A DNA stretch of 64,000 nucleotides from Arenibaculum pallidiluteum (GTDB lineage Bacteria; Pseudomonadota; Alphaproteobacteria; Azospirillales; Azospirillaceae): assembly GCF_017355985.1 (NCBI RefSeq), contig NZ_JAFIQU010000004.1:310001-374000 (forward strand). Reading direction: 5' to 3'. The translations under genes were made by a program, and so were the position numbers. Below the pieces are notes generated by a model. It did not search any database, was not told the origin of the DNA, and worked only from the letters and a program-made list of their open reading frames with translations. Shown piece after piece: positions 56,531-64,000 of the stretch; the stretch's first letter is position 1; every line of letters begins with the position of its first letter.

Positions 56531-57391
56531 ATGCTCGTCATCATCGGCTCGATCACCGTCGTACTCTGCGTGCTCGGCGGCTATGCCGCTATGGGCGGCA
56601 AGCTCTATGTCCTGTGGCAGCCTTTCGAGTTCGTAATCATCGCCGGCGCGGCAGCTGGCGCCTACATCATCTCGAACCCGAAGGCCGTGCTCGGCCGCAC
56701 GCCGAAGCTGATCGGTACGGCGATGAAGGGCTCGCGCTATAACAAGGACAGCTATCTCGAGTTGCTGTCCCTGCTCTACCAGGTCTTCAAGATCGCGAAG
56801 ACGCGGGGCCTGCTCGCCCTCGAGCAGCACATCGAGAAGCCCGAGGAAAGCACGCTCTTCCAGCAGTTTCCGAAGTTCTACGGCGACCACCACGCGGTGG
56901 TCTTCATGTGCGACTACCTGCGGCTGATGTCGCTGGGGTCGGACAATCCGAACGAGCTCGAGACGCTGATGGAAGAGGAGATCGAGACCCACCATCACGA
57001 GCAGATGCAGGTCGCCGATGCCGTCCAGACCATGGCCGACGGGATGCCCGCGCTCGGCATCGTCGCCGCGGTTCTCGGCGTCATCAAGACGATGGGAGCC
57101 ATCACCGAGCCGCCCGAGGTGCTCGGCAAGCTGATCGGCGGCGCGCTCGTCGGCACCTTCCTGGGTGTCTGGCTGTCCTACGGCTTCATCGCCCCGATCG
57201 CGAGCGCCATGAAGGCCGTGATCAATGCCGAGGCCAAGTATCTCCAGTGCATGAAGGCGGGCCTGCTCGCCCATCTGCATGGCTACGCCCCGGCCGTCTC
57301 GGTGGAGTACGCGCGCAAGGCCCTGCTCTCCGAGGTCCGCCCCACCTTCTATGAGGTGGAAGAGGCGACCGCCGCGCTCCCGCCGGCCTGA
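56531..57391 (+). CDS. motA: Flagellar motor stator protein MotA
   Basis: 286 aa, four membrane helices, inner-membrane stator half. Opens MLVIIGSITVVLCVLGGYAAMGG; the cytoplasmic loop has DGMPALGIVAAVLGVIKTMG, followed by LGKLIGGALVGTFLGVWLSYGFIAP. 17 bp upstream of motB. No other flagellar genes adjacent, as is common for motAB. Confidence 0.96.
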   Translation: MLVIIGSITVVLCVLGGYAAMGGKLYVLWQPFEFVIIAGAAAGAYIISNPKAVLGRTPKLIGTAMKGSRYNKDSYLELLSLLYQVFKIAKTRGLLALEQHIEKPEESTLFQQFPKFYGDHHAVVFMCDYLRLMSLGSDNPNELETLMEEEIETHHHEQMQVADAVQTMADGMPALGIVAAVLGVIKTMGAITEPPEVLGKLIGGALVGTFLGVWLSYGFIAPIASAMKAVINAEAKYLQCMKAGLLAHLHGYAPAVSVEYARKALLSEVRPTFYEVEEATAALPPA

Positions 57392-57408
57392 CCGGCTGGA
57401 CACGTGCC

Positions 57409-58467
57409 ATGGCACCAACCCCGGCCGGGCAGAACCAGCCCATCATCATCAAGCGCAAGAAGAAGGGCGGCCACGCCGCCCATCACGGCGGCGCGTGGAA
57501 GGTCGCCTATGCCGACTTCGTGACGGCCATGATGGCCTTCTTCCTGCTGCTCTGGCTGCTGAACGTGACGACGGCCGAGCAGCGCCGTGGCATCGCCGAC
57601 TATTTCAGCCCGGCCAGTGTGGCCCGCAGCACGAGCGGCAGCGGCGGCGTCCTGGGAGGCCTGACGATCACGGTACCGGGCGCCATGATCTCGCCGGGCT
57701 CGCCGATTGCGATCGATACGCCGATGCAGACCCGCCCGGGCGAGGATTCGCCGAAGCCCAGCAAGTCGGAGGAGGAGAACGACTTCCCGCAATCGGGCAA
57801 GGCCGAGCGGCAGAGCCCGGACGAGAGGCAGGTCGCCGAGGCCTTGGCCCGCCAGGAGGCCCAGCAGTTCGCCGAGGCCGAGCGCAAGCTCTTCGAGACC
57901 ATCGGCGGCATCCCGGAACTCGCCCATCTCGCCAAGAACCTCGTGATCGACCAGACGCCCGAGGGGCTGCGCATCCAGATCGTCGACGAGGCGAACTACA
58001 GCATGTTCCCGCTGGGCAGGTCCGACATGTTCCCGCAGACCCGCCAGCTCATGGAGCAGGTCGCAAAGGTCGTCGGCAGTCTGCCCAACCGGTTGAGCAT
58101 CACCGGCCATACGGATTCGACGCCCTTCGCGACGGGGGGAGGCACCTACGGCAATTGGGAACTCTCGACGGACCGCGCGAACGCGTCCCGGCGCGCCCTG
58201 ATCCAGGCGGGCATCCCCGAGGACCGGATCTCCACTGTGGTCGGACGGGCCGACCGCGACCATCTGGTGGCCGACCAGCCCAACTCACCGCGGAACCGGC
58301 GCATCGGCATCGTCCTGCTGCGCGAGCGGCCACCCTCGCTTCCCCTGCCCGCCGCCGGACCCGCCGCTGCCGCACCGCCGAAAGGGCCCGCTGCGTCGCC
58401 CGCCCCTGCGCCCGCCCCTGTACCCGGCCGTGCGCCCGCGACGACGTCTCCTGCCCCTCGCGGCTGA
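57409..58467 (+). CDS. motB: Flagellar motor protein MotB
   Basis: 352 aa. N-terminal cytoplasmic basic stretch (IIIKRKKKGG), then one membrane helix with the proton-binding Asp in VAYADFVTAMMAFFLLLWLL. The periplasmic OmpA-like peptidoglycan-binding domain has ITGHTDSTPF and NRRIGIVLLR. The C-terminus is Pro/Ala-rich low complexity. Stator partner of MotA. Confidence 0.96.
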   Translation: MAPTPAGQNQPIIIKRKKKGGHAAHHGGAWKVAYADFVTAMMAFFLLLWLLNVTTAEQRRGIADYFSPASVARSTSGSGGVLGGLTITVPGAMISPGSPIAIDTPMQTRPGEDSPKPSKSEEENDFPQSGKAERQSPDERQVAEALARQEAQQFAEAERKLFETIGGIPELAHLAKNLVIDQTPEGLRIQIVDEANYSMFPLGRSDMFPQTRQLMEQVAKVVGSLPNRLSITGHTDSTPFATGGGTYGNWELSTDRANASRRALIQAGIPEDRISTVVGRADRDHLVADQPNSPRNRRIGIVLLRERPPSLPLPAAGPAAAAPPKGPAASPAPAPAPVPGRAPATTSPAPRG

Positions 58468-58566
58468 CCGCCTTTCGCGATGCGGCAACCCTCCGCAAGT
58501 TCTGGCCTTGTCCTGCAATTCCTGTTCATACTGGACGCCACCGGGTAACCCTCCTCAGGACACTGC

Positions 58567-60024
58567 GTGACCCCTCGAGACGACAAGGCCTCGGATATCC
58601 TCGAAGGCTACGACCCAGGCGGCTTCTACTGCGAGCTCCTGGGGCTCCCGGAACACCCGGCGGAACACGCCGCCGAGATACGCGCAAGACTGGGGACGCT
58701 CGACTTCGCGGAACTGCGGCGCCGCGCGAAGGAGGCCGAGCGCGAGCTCTACAACCTCGGCATCACCTTCCTGGTCTATTCCGACAAGGAGGCCGTCGAC
58801 AGGATCCTGCCCTTCGACGTGATCCCGAGGGTGATCTCCGCATCCGAATGGGAGCGGCTCGATGCCGGCGTCGTGCAGCGGGTCACCGCGCTGAACCTTT
58901 TCCTGCACGACGTCTATCATGACCAGAAGATCCTGAAGGACGGCGTCGTCCCGCCCGAACTCGTCCTCGGCAACGCCAACTACCGGCCGCAGATGCAGGG
59001 TCTCGACGTGCCGCTGGACACCTACGTCCACATCTGCGGCATCGACCTCGTGCGCGACGGCGATGGCACGTTCCGCGTCCTCGAGGACAATGCGCGCGTG
59101 CCCTCTGGCGTCAGCTACGTGATCGAGAACCGCCACATGATGCAGCGGGCCTTCTCGGATCTGCTGGCGGACATCCCGATCCGCCCCGTGGACGGCTATG
59201 GCCAGAAGCTGCTGGAGGCGATGTACGAGATCGCCCCGGCGGCGCCCGGCGAGCCCCAGGTCGTGCTGCTTTCGCCCGGGGCTTACAATTCGGCCTATTT
59301 CGAGCACATCTTCCTGGCGCGCGAGATGGGCGTGCCGCTCGTCGAAGGGCACGACCTCGTCGTCCAGGACGACCGGGTCTGGATGAAGACCATCAATGGG
59401 CTCTCCCGCGTCGATGCGATCTACCGGCGCGTCGGCGACGATTTCCTCGACCCGCGCGCCTTCAACCCCGACAGCCTGCTGGGCGTGCCCGGTATCCTGG
59501 AGGTCTACCGCAAGGGCCGCGTTGCGCTGGCCAACGCGATCGGCACGGGGGTCGCCGACGACAAGGCGGTCTATGCCTACGTTCCGCGCATGATCAAGTA
59601 CTACCTGGGCGAGGACGCGATCATTCCCAACGTCGAGACCCACATCTGCCGCGAAGGCGAGGGTCTGCGCTACACGCTCGACAACCTCGACAAGCTCGTG
59701 GTGAAGCCGGTCGGCGAGGCCGGCGGCTACGGCATCACCATCGGGCCGCGGGCCACCAAGGCCGAGCTCGACGAGTGCCGCGCCAAGCTCGAGGCGGATC
59801 CCGCCAACTACATCAGCCAGCCCATGGTGCCGCTCTCGGTCTGTCCCACCGTGGTCGACCACGGCATCGAGCCGCGGCATGTCGACCTGCGGCCCTTCGC
59901 GATCACCGGCCGCAAGACCTGGGTACTGCCCGGCGGGCTGACCCGCGTCGCCCTGCGCAAGGGCACGCTGATCGTCAACTCCTCGCAGGGAGGCGGGTCC
60001 AAAGACACCTGGGTGCTCGCTTGA
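58567..60024 (+). CDS. Circularly permuted ATP-grasp protein (DUF404/DUF407 type)
   Basis: 485 aa from a GTG at 58567. Family blocks: YDPGGFYCELLG, FDVIPRVISASEWERLDAGV, NYRPQMQGLDVP, RVLEDNARVPSGVSYVIENR, then NGLSRVDAIYRRVGDDFLDP. The later half has the ATP-grasp signature VVKPVGEAGGYGITIGP. It probably forms amide bonds in an unknown peptide, working with the alpha-E protein next to it. Its TGA overlaps the TTG start of that gene. Confidence 0.94.
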   Translation: MTPRDDKASDILEGYDPGGFYCELLGLPEHPAEHAAEIRARLGTLDFAELRRRAKEAERELYNLGITFLVYSDKEAVDRILPFDVIPRVISASEWERLDAGVVQRVTALNLFLHDVYHDQKILKDGVVPPELVLGNANYRPQMQGLDVPLDTYVHICGIDLVRDGDGTFRVLEDNARVPSGVSYVIENRHMMQRAFSDLLADIPIRPVDGYGQKLLEAMYEIAPAAPGEPQVVLLSPGAYNSAYFEHIFLAREMGVPLVEGHDLVVQDDRVWMKTINGLSRVDAIYRRVGDDFLDPRAFNPDSLLGVPGILEVYRKGRVALANAIGTGVADDKAVYAYVPRMIKYYLGEDAIIPNVETHICREGEGLRYTLDNLDKLVVKPVGEAGGYGITIGPRATKAELDECRAKLEADPANYISQPMVPLSVCPTVVDHGIEPRHVDLRPFAITGRKTWVLPGGLTRVALRKGTLIVNSSQGGGSKDTWVLA

Positions 60025-61007
60025 CGACGCTCCTCGCCCGCTACGCCGACTGCATCTTCTGGCTCGCCCGGTACATGGAGCGCGCCGAGAATCTGGCGCG
60101 CCTGCTGGACGTGCACGAGACCTTCTCGCGCGATCACCGGGGCCGCCTGGACTATTCGGCCCTGATCCGCATCAACGCCGACGAGGCGACGTTCGCCGCC
60201 CGGGGCGTGCGGCCCAGCGCCGAGAACGTGATCGCGTTCTACGTGACCGATGCCAGCAACCCGAATTCGATCATCTCGTCCGTCCGCGCCGCGCGGGAGA
60301 ACGCGCGCATCCTGCGCCCGCTGATCTCGACGGAGATGTGGTCCCAGATCAACGTGTTCTACAACCGCCTGCTGGCGCTGGAACCGCGCGAGGCGACGCG
60401 CACGAACCTCGCCCGCTTCTGCAATGGCATCAAGGAGAGCTGCCAGACGCATGCCGGCGTGGTCGAGGGAACCTATTACAGGGACCAGGGCTGGTACTTC
60501 TACCATCTCGGCAAGACCATCGAGCGGGCGGACCAGACGACGCGCCTCCTCGACATCAAGTATCATGCCCTTGCCGCCGCCGAGGACGGCGCCGGCTCGG
60601 CCCAGGATCTCGGGCAATGGCATGCGCTGCTTCGCTCGGTCGCCGGGTACCACGCCTTCAGACGGGTGCATCCGCGCGGGATGACGCCCGCGCTGGTGGC
60701 CGGCTTCATCCTGCTGGACCAGAGCTTCCCGCGCTCCCTGCACACCTGCGCGCGCCAGGTGGACGGCCTTCTGAACGGGCTGCGCTCCCGCTACGGGCTG
60801 CGTGGGGGCAGCGGCGCTCTGGAGCGCCTTGACGAGATCCGGGCCGTGCTCGGCTCCTCCACCGCCGACGCGCTGGTCGCGCGCGGGCTGCACAGCTTCC
60901 TGGACTGGGTGCAGTTGCGGCTGATCGACGTCACCCGCGAGATCGGCACCGATTTCTTCGGCTATGCGGCACCCGCGGTGGCGTCGCAGACGCAGATGCA
61001 GGGGTGA
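60021..61007 (+). CDS. Alpha-E domain protein (DUF403 type)
   Basis: 328 aa from a TTG that overlaps the preceding stop (TTGA), a likely translationally coupled start; an ATG at 60075 (MERAENLARL) is the alternative. All-helical alpha-E domain: ADCIFWLARYMERAENLARLLDVHE, YYRDQGWYFYHLGKTIERADQTTRLLDIKY, LLRSVAGYHAFRR, PRSLHTC. Nearly always paired with the ATP-grasp gene. Here no transglutaminase or protease gene follows, unlike many such clusters. Confidence 0.92.
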   Translation: MTTLLARYADCIFWLARYMERAENLARLLDVHETFSRDHRGRLDYSALIRINADEATFAARGVRPSAENVIAFYVTDASNPNSIISSVRAARENARILRPLISTEMWSQINVFYNRLLALEPREATRTNLARFCNGIKESCQTHAGVVEGTYYRDQGWYFYHLGKTIERADQTTRLLDIKYHALAAAEDGAGSAQDLGQWHALLRSVAGYHAFRRVHPRGMTPALVAGFILLDQSFPRSLHTCARQVDGLLNGLRSRYGLRGGSGALERLDEIRAVLGSSTADALVARGLHSFLDWVQLRLIDVTREIGTDFFGYAAPAVASQTQMQG

Positions 61008-61012
61008 TCGCC

Positions 61013-61750
61013 ATGTCGGTCATCCAGCCCCCCGTCCGGCCGCTTCAGCAGTTCTTCCGATCGGGCCCCATGCCCTGCCCCTACATTCCGGGCCGGGTCG
61101 AGCGCAAGCTGTTCACGCGGCTCGCGCCACCTACCGCGGCGGACGTCAACTCGACCCTCTCGCGCGCGGGCTTCCGCCGCAGCCACGACATCGTCTACCG
61201 GCCGGTCTGCCCGAACTGCAGCGCCTGCGTCCCGGTGCGGATCCCGGTCGCGGGCTTCGTGCCCACGCGTTCGCTGCGGCGCGTGCTGCGCAACTGCGCT
61301 GACCTCACGACCACAGAGGTTCCGGCGGTCGCGACCCACGAGCAGTACCGCCTGTTCGCGGCCTACCAGGCTTCGCGGCACGGCGATAGCGACATGGCGC
61401 GCATGACGCTGACGGACTATGCGGCGATGGTCGACGAGGGCCGTGCGGACACCTCGGTGTTCGAGGTGCGCGATCAGGCCGGCCGACTCGTCGGCGCGAT
61501 GCTGACCGATCGGCTTCATGACGGGCTCTCCGCGGTCTACAGCTTCTACGACGCCCGCCACGAGCGTCGGAGCCTCGGCACCTTCATGATCCTTGCGCTG
61601 GTGGAGCGCGCGCGGATCGAGGGCCTGCCCTACGTCTATCTCGGCTACTGGATCCGGAGCAGCAGGAAGATGGCCTACAAGGCGCGCTTCCATCCGCTCG
61701 AGGGTCTCGGCCCCTCGGGGTGGGAACCGCTGCCGCCGCTCGAGGCGTAG
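61013..61750 (+). CDS. bpt: Aspartate/glutamate leucyltransferase (bacterial N-end rule)
   Basis: Transfers Leu from Leu-tRNA to N-terminal Asp/Glu, marking proteins for ClpS/ClpAP. 245 aa from the ATG at 61013 (MSVIQPPVRPLQQFF); a GTG at 61004 overlapping the upstream stop is possible. Arginyltransferase-like family motifs: MPCPYIPGRVERKLF with the N-terminal Cys, RPVCPNCSACVPVRIPV and YVYLGYWIRSSRKMAYKARFHPLE. 5 bp from the alpha-E gene, likely co-transcribed. Confidence 0.94.
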   Translation: MSVIQPPVRPLQQFFRSGPMPCPYIPGRVERKLFTRLAPPTAADVNSTLSRAGFRRSHDIVYRPVCPNCSACVPVRIPVAGFVPTRSLRRVLRNCADLTTTEVPAVATHEQYRLFAAYQASRHGDSDMARMTLTDYAAMVDEGRADTSVFEVRDQAGRLVGAMLTDRLHDGLSAVYSFYDARHERRSLGTFMILALVERARIEGLPYVYLGYWIRSSRKMAYKARFHPLEGLGPSGWEPLPPLEA

Positions 61751-62087
61751 CATGCCCGGACAAGGACTTTGCGGGCTGCGATTCGGCACCTCGGCAATGG
61801 CGGCCGCGCAAGATGAGCGCGCCCCGCAGGTACGTTCCTGACATCCTGCGGCGCGCGGCGCCGTATTGGTTGCGCAGTCCGGCGCCGTCTCCGGCACTGC
61901 CCGGCTGCGCCACGGCAGCTTCGTTGCTTCGATTGGATTAGACACTATAATCCGCCGCGCCCGGCACGGGCCCGCCCTGAAAGGCGGAGCAACGGCGTGT
62001 CCTTCCGGATGCGCGGACTGCAAAAAATACCTTCGGGACGGCGGCTTCCCCGTCCCACAACGGGGTTCTTCAAGGGAGAAGTCTGCC
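61751..62087. other. Gene-free interval with TRAP operon promoter and leader
   Basis: 337 bp between bpt and dctQ. Besides the promoter at 61924, the leader of about 130 nt contains the hairpin GGGACGG-N8-CCGTCCC at 62035-62056, followed by ACAACGGGG, just upstream of the ribosome-binding site (AAGGGAG) of dctQ. No protein-like frame. Confidence 0.5.
61924..61951 (+). promoter_or_regulatory. Sigma-70-like promoter of the TRAP transporter genes
   Basis: TTGCTT (61924-61929), 16-bp spacer, perfect TATAAT (61946-61951). It lies about 137 bp upstream of the dctQ start, leaving a structured leader. Confidence 0.6.
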
Positions 62088-62654
62088 GTGAAAGTCCTGC
62101 TGCGCTTCAGCGGGCTCATCGACGGGTTGAACGAGGTCGTCGGTCGGATCGTGTACTGGCTGGTGCTGGTGGCGGTCCTGATCAGCTCCGGCAACGCGGT
62201 GATGCGCTATACCTTCGATGTCAGCTCGAATGCATGGCTCGAGCTGCAATGGTATCTCTTCGCCGCGGTGTTCCTGCTCTGCTCGGGCTACACGCTGCTG
62301 AGGAACGAGCACATCCGCATCGACGTCGTCGCCTCGCGCTTCTCCCCGCGCGGACAGGCCTGGATCGACGTCTTCGGCACGCTGCTCTTCCTCCTGCCTA
62401 TGGCGCTGCTGATCCTGGTCCTTTCAATCCCGATGGTCCAGGAAAGCTATTTCCGGCACGAGATGTCCTCGAATGCCGGCGGCCTGCTGCGCTGGCCGGT
62501 CAAGGCCCTGATCCCCGCAGGCTTCGTCCTGCTGGTCCTCCAGGCCATCTCCGAGCTGATCAAGCGCATCGCCTTCCTGACCGGCCACGCGCCCGACCAC
62601 CTCGCCAAGCACCACGACCAGGCCGACCAGGTCGCCGCCGGGGAGCCCTTCTGA
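62088..62654 (+). CDS. dctQ: TRAP transporter small permease subunit
   Basis: 188 aa from a GTG at 62088 preceded by AAGGGAGAA. Four predicted membrane helices (VYWLVLVAVLISSGNAVMRY, LFAAVFLLCSGYTLL, LLFLLPMALLILVLSI, ALIPAGFVLLVLQAI). LRNEHIRIDV and the 'W-x-x-E-L-Q-W' region (AWLELQWYLF) are DctQ signatures. Uptake of an organic acid; substrate unspecified. TGA overlaps the ATG of dctM. Confidence 0.93.
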   Translation: MKVLLRFSGLIDGLNEVVGRIVYWLVLVAVLISSGNAVMRYTFDVSSNAWLELQWYLFAAVFLLCSGYTLLRNEHIRIDVVASRFSPRGQAWIDVFGTLLFLLPMALLILVLSIPMVQESYFRHEMSSNAGGLLRWPVKALIPAGFVLLVLQAISELIKRIAFLTGHAPDHLAKHHDQADQVAAGEPF

Positions 62655-64000
62655 TGATCGCGTTTCTCGCGCACAACCTCGCGCCGATCATGTTCGCGGC
62701 GCTGGTCGTCTTCCTGCTGCTGGGCTACCCGGTGGCCTTCGCGCTGGCGGCGAACGGCATCGTGTTCGGACTGATCGGGTTCGAGCTCGGACTGCTCCAG
62801 CCCGCCCTTTTCCAGGCGCTGCCCGAGCGCGTGTTCGGCATCATGTCCAACGACACGCTGCTGGCGATCCCGTTCTTCACCTTCATGGGGCTGATCCTCG
62901 AACGCTCCGGCATGGCCGAGGATCTGCTCGACACCATCGGCCAGCTCTTCGGCCCCATGCGCGGCGGCCTCGCCTACGCCGTGATCTTCGTGGGCGCGCT
63001 GCTGGCGGCGACCACGGGCGTGGTGGCGGCGTCCGTCATCTCCATGGGCCTGATCTCGCTGCCGATCATGCTGCGCTACGGATATGATCGCGCGCTGGCG
63101 AGCGGCGTGATCGCCGCCTCGGGCACCCTAGCGCAGATCATCCCGCCTTCGCTGGTGCTGATCGTGATGGCGGACCAGCTGGGCCGCTCCGTCGGCGACA
63201 TGTACGCGGGCGCGCTGGTCCCGGGCCTGGTGCTGACCGGCCTCTACGTCGGCTACGTGTTCCTTCGTACCATGGTCAATCCCTCGAGCGCCCCTGCCCT
63301 GCCTCTCGAGGCCCGGTCGCTGCGCGGATGGAAGCTGGTCGGGCGCGTGCTGTTCTCGCTGGTGCCGCCTCTGGTTCTGATCTTCCTGGTGCTCGGGACG
63401 ATCTTCCTCGGCATCGCGACCCCCACCGAGGGCGGCGCCATGGGCGCGGCCGGCGCCCTGATCCTGGCGCTGATGAACCGGCGGCTGGACTTCGCCCTGC
63501 TCCGCCAGGCGATGGACCAGACGGCGAAGCTGACCTCCTTCGTGATCTTCATCCTCGTGGGGGCCACGGTGTTCGGCCTGGTTTTCCGCGGGGTGAACGG
63601 CGACATCTGGGTCGAGGAGCTTCTGACCGCCCTGCCGGGCGGGCAGATCGGCTTCCTGATCGCCGTGAACATCATGGTGTTCCTGCTGGCCTTCTTCCTC
63701 GACTTCTTCGAGCTGGCCTTCATCATCGTCCCGCTTCTGGCGCCCGTGGCCGACAAGCTGGGCATCGACCTGATCTGGTTCGGCGTGCTGCTGGGCGTGA
63801 ACATGCAGACGTCGTTCATGCACCCGCCCTTCGGCTTCTCGCTTTTCTACCTGCGCTCGGTGGCCCCGGCGACGGACTACCTGGACAAGGTGACCGGCAA
63901 GCTGACGGCACGCATCACGACGGGACAGATCTACTGGGGCGCAATCCCCTTCGTGTGCATCCAGCTGATCATGGTGGCGCTGATCATCCTGTTCCCGGAC
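62654..64000 (+). CDS. dctM: TRAP transporter large permease subunit (3' end outside window)
   Basis: Starts MIAFLAHNLAPIMFAALVVF; 449 codons are present and no stop is reached at the window edge. Multiple membrane helices. DctM motifs: SNDTLLAIPFFTFMGLIL, GVVAASVISMGLISLP, SGTLAQIIPPSLVLIVMADQ, GIATPTEGGAMGA, and NMQTSFMHPPFGFSLFYL. The substrate-binding protein dctP would be upstream or downstream outside the window. Confidence 0.95.
   Translation, partial: MIAFLAHNLAPIMFAALVVFLLLGYPVAFALAANGIVFGLIGFELGLLQPALFQALPERVFGIMSNDTLLAIPFFTFMGLILERSGMAEDLLDTIGQLFGPMRGGLAYAVIFVGALLAATTGVVAASVISMGLISLPIMLRYGYDRALASGVIAASGTLAQIIPPSLVLIVMADQLGRSVGDMYAGALVPGLVLTGLYVGYVFLRTMVNPSSAPALPLEARSLRGWKLVGRVLFSLVPPLVLIFLVLGTIFLGIATPTEGGAMGAAGALILALMNRRLDFALLRQAMDQTAKLTSFVIFILVGATVFGLVFRGVNGDIWVEELLTALPGGQIGFLIAVNIMVFLLAFFLDFFELAFIIVPLLAPVADKLGIDLIWFGVLLGVNMQTSFMHPPFGFSLFYLRSVAPATDYLDKVTGKLTARITTGQIYWGAIPFVCIQLIMVALIILFPD

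Noticed and set aside
54548-57418. 956-codon minus-strand frame across the acylase end, threonine ammonia-lyase and motA
   Set aside because: It is antisense to three well-identified genes and has shadow composition; the only real minus-strand gene inside it is the flavin reductase, which is in a different frame.

Overview
This 64 kb, very GC-rich window is chromosomal DNA of an alphaproteobacterium, most likely Rhodospirillales or a close relative. The evidence is gene content and order: a MucR-type regulator, a class I PHA synthase, a ubiquinol-cytochrome c chaperone, BamE and IHF-alpha, a K+-independent H+-pyrophosphatase, a Ku/LigD repair locus, and the block rpiB-glyA-nrdR-ribD-ribE-ribBA-ribH-nusB-thiL-fliL-hppA. 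No insertion sequence, integrase, CRISPR array or rRNA is visible. One tRNA gene, tRNA-Pro(GGG), is present.

Layout. 1-2 kb: end of phaC, a DMT exporter and a gamma-carbonic anhydrase. 2.2-6.3 kb: an accessory-looking three-gene operon on the minus strand of unknown function (a protein with a duplicated domain, an HExxH metallopeptidase-like protein and a CpXC protein). 6.6-11.2 kb: an unknown protein, argC, rplM-rpsI with a terminator, a thioesterase and an enoyl-CoA hydratase. 11.4-13.1 kb: an orphan 544-residue protein. 13.3-17.7 kb: a non-homologous end-joining locus, Ku - BRCT/MerR/TPR-like protein - 70-residue protein - LigD without a phosphoesterase domain. 18-23 kb: a TPR/SGNH protein, a CoA-binding protein with O-acetylhomoserine sulfhydrylase, an MFS transporter, cutA, a small conserved protein and a candidate small RNA.

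23.3-28.6 kb: tRNA-Pro, then the lipid/ribosome operon DUF177-rpmF-plsX-fabH-ihfA-merR (minus strand), the cytochrome bc1 chaperone and bamE. 28.7-39 kb: hppA, an orphan fliL, thiL, nusB, the riboflavin genes (RibBA has lost the zinc cysteines of its cyclohydrolase II half), nrdR, glyA and rpiB. 39.3-40.6 kb: mucR, a small DUF protein and a MarR regulator. 40.7-43.9 kb: a valine-degradation operon behind a strong promoter-like sequence. 44-47 kb: a lipid-kinase family protein, a metallophosphoesterase and hemB.

46.9-50.5 kb: a minus-strand operon with an ornithine/lysine decarboxylase-like enzyme, two alpha/beta hydrolases and an unknown protein. 50.7-55.9 kb: an aldehyde dehydrogenase, a penicillin-acylase family Ntn hydrolase and a threonine ammonia-lyase. 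55.9-58.5 kb: a flavin reductase and motAB. 58.6-61.8 kb: a circularly permuted ATP-grasp/alpha-E pair abutting the bacterial N-end-rule leucyltransferase. 62-64 kb: the membrane subunits of a TRAP transporter, the second cut by the window edge.

The best candidates for undescribed biology are the 2.2-6.3 kb operon, the BRCT-TPR protein co-encoded with Ku, and the promoter/hairpins/terminator unit at 23.06-23.21 kb. Functions are inferred from family motifs read by eye; no database search was possible.
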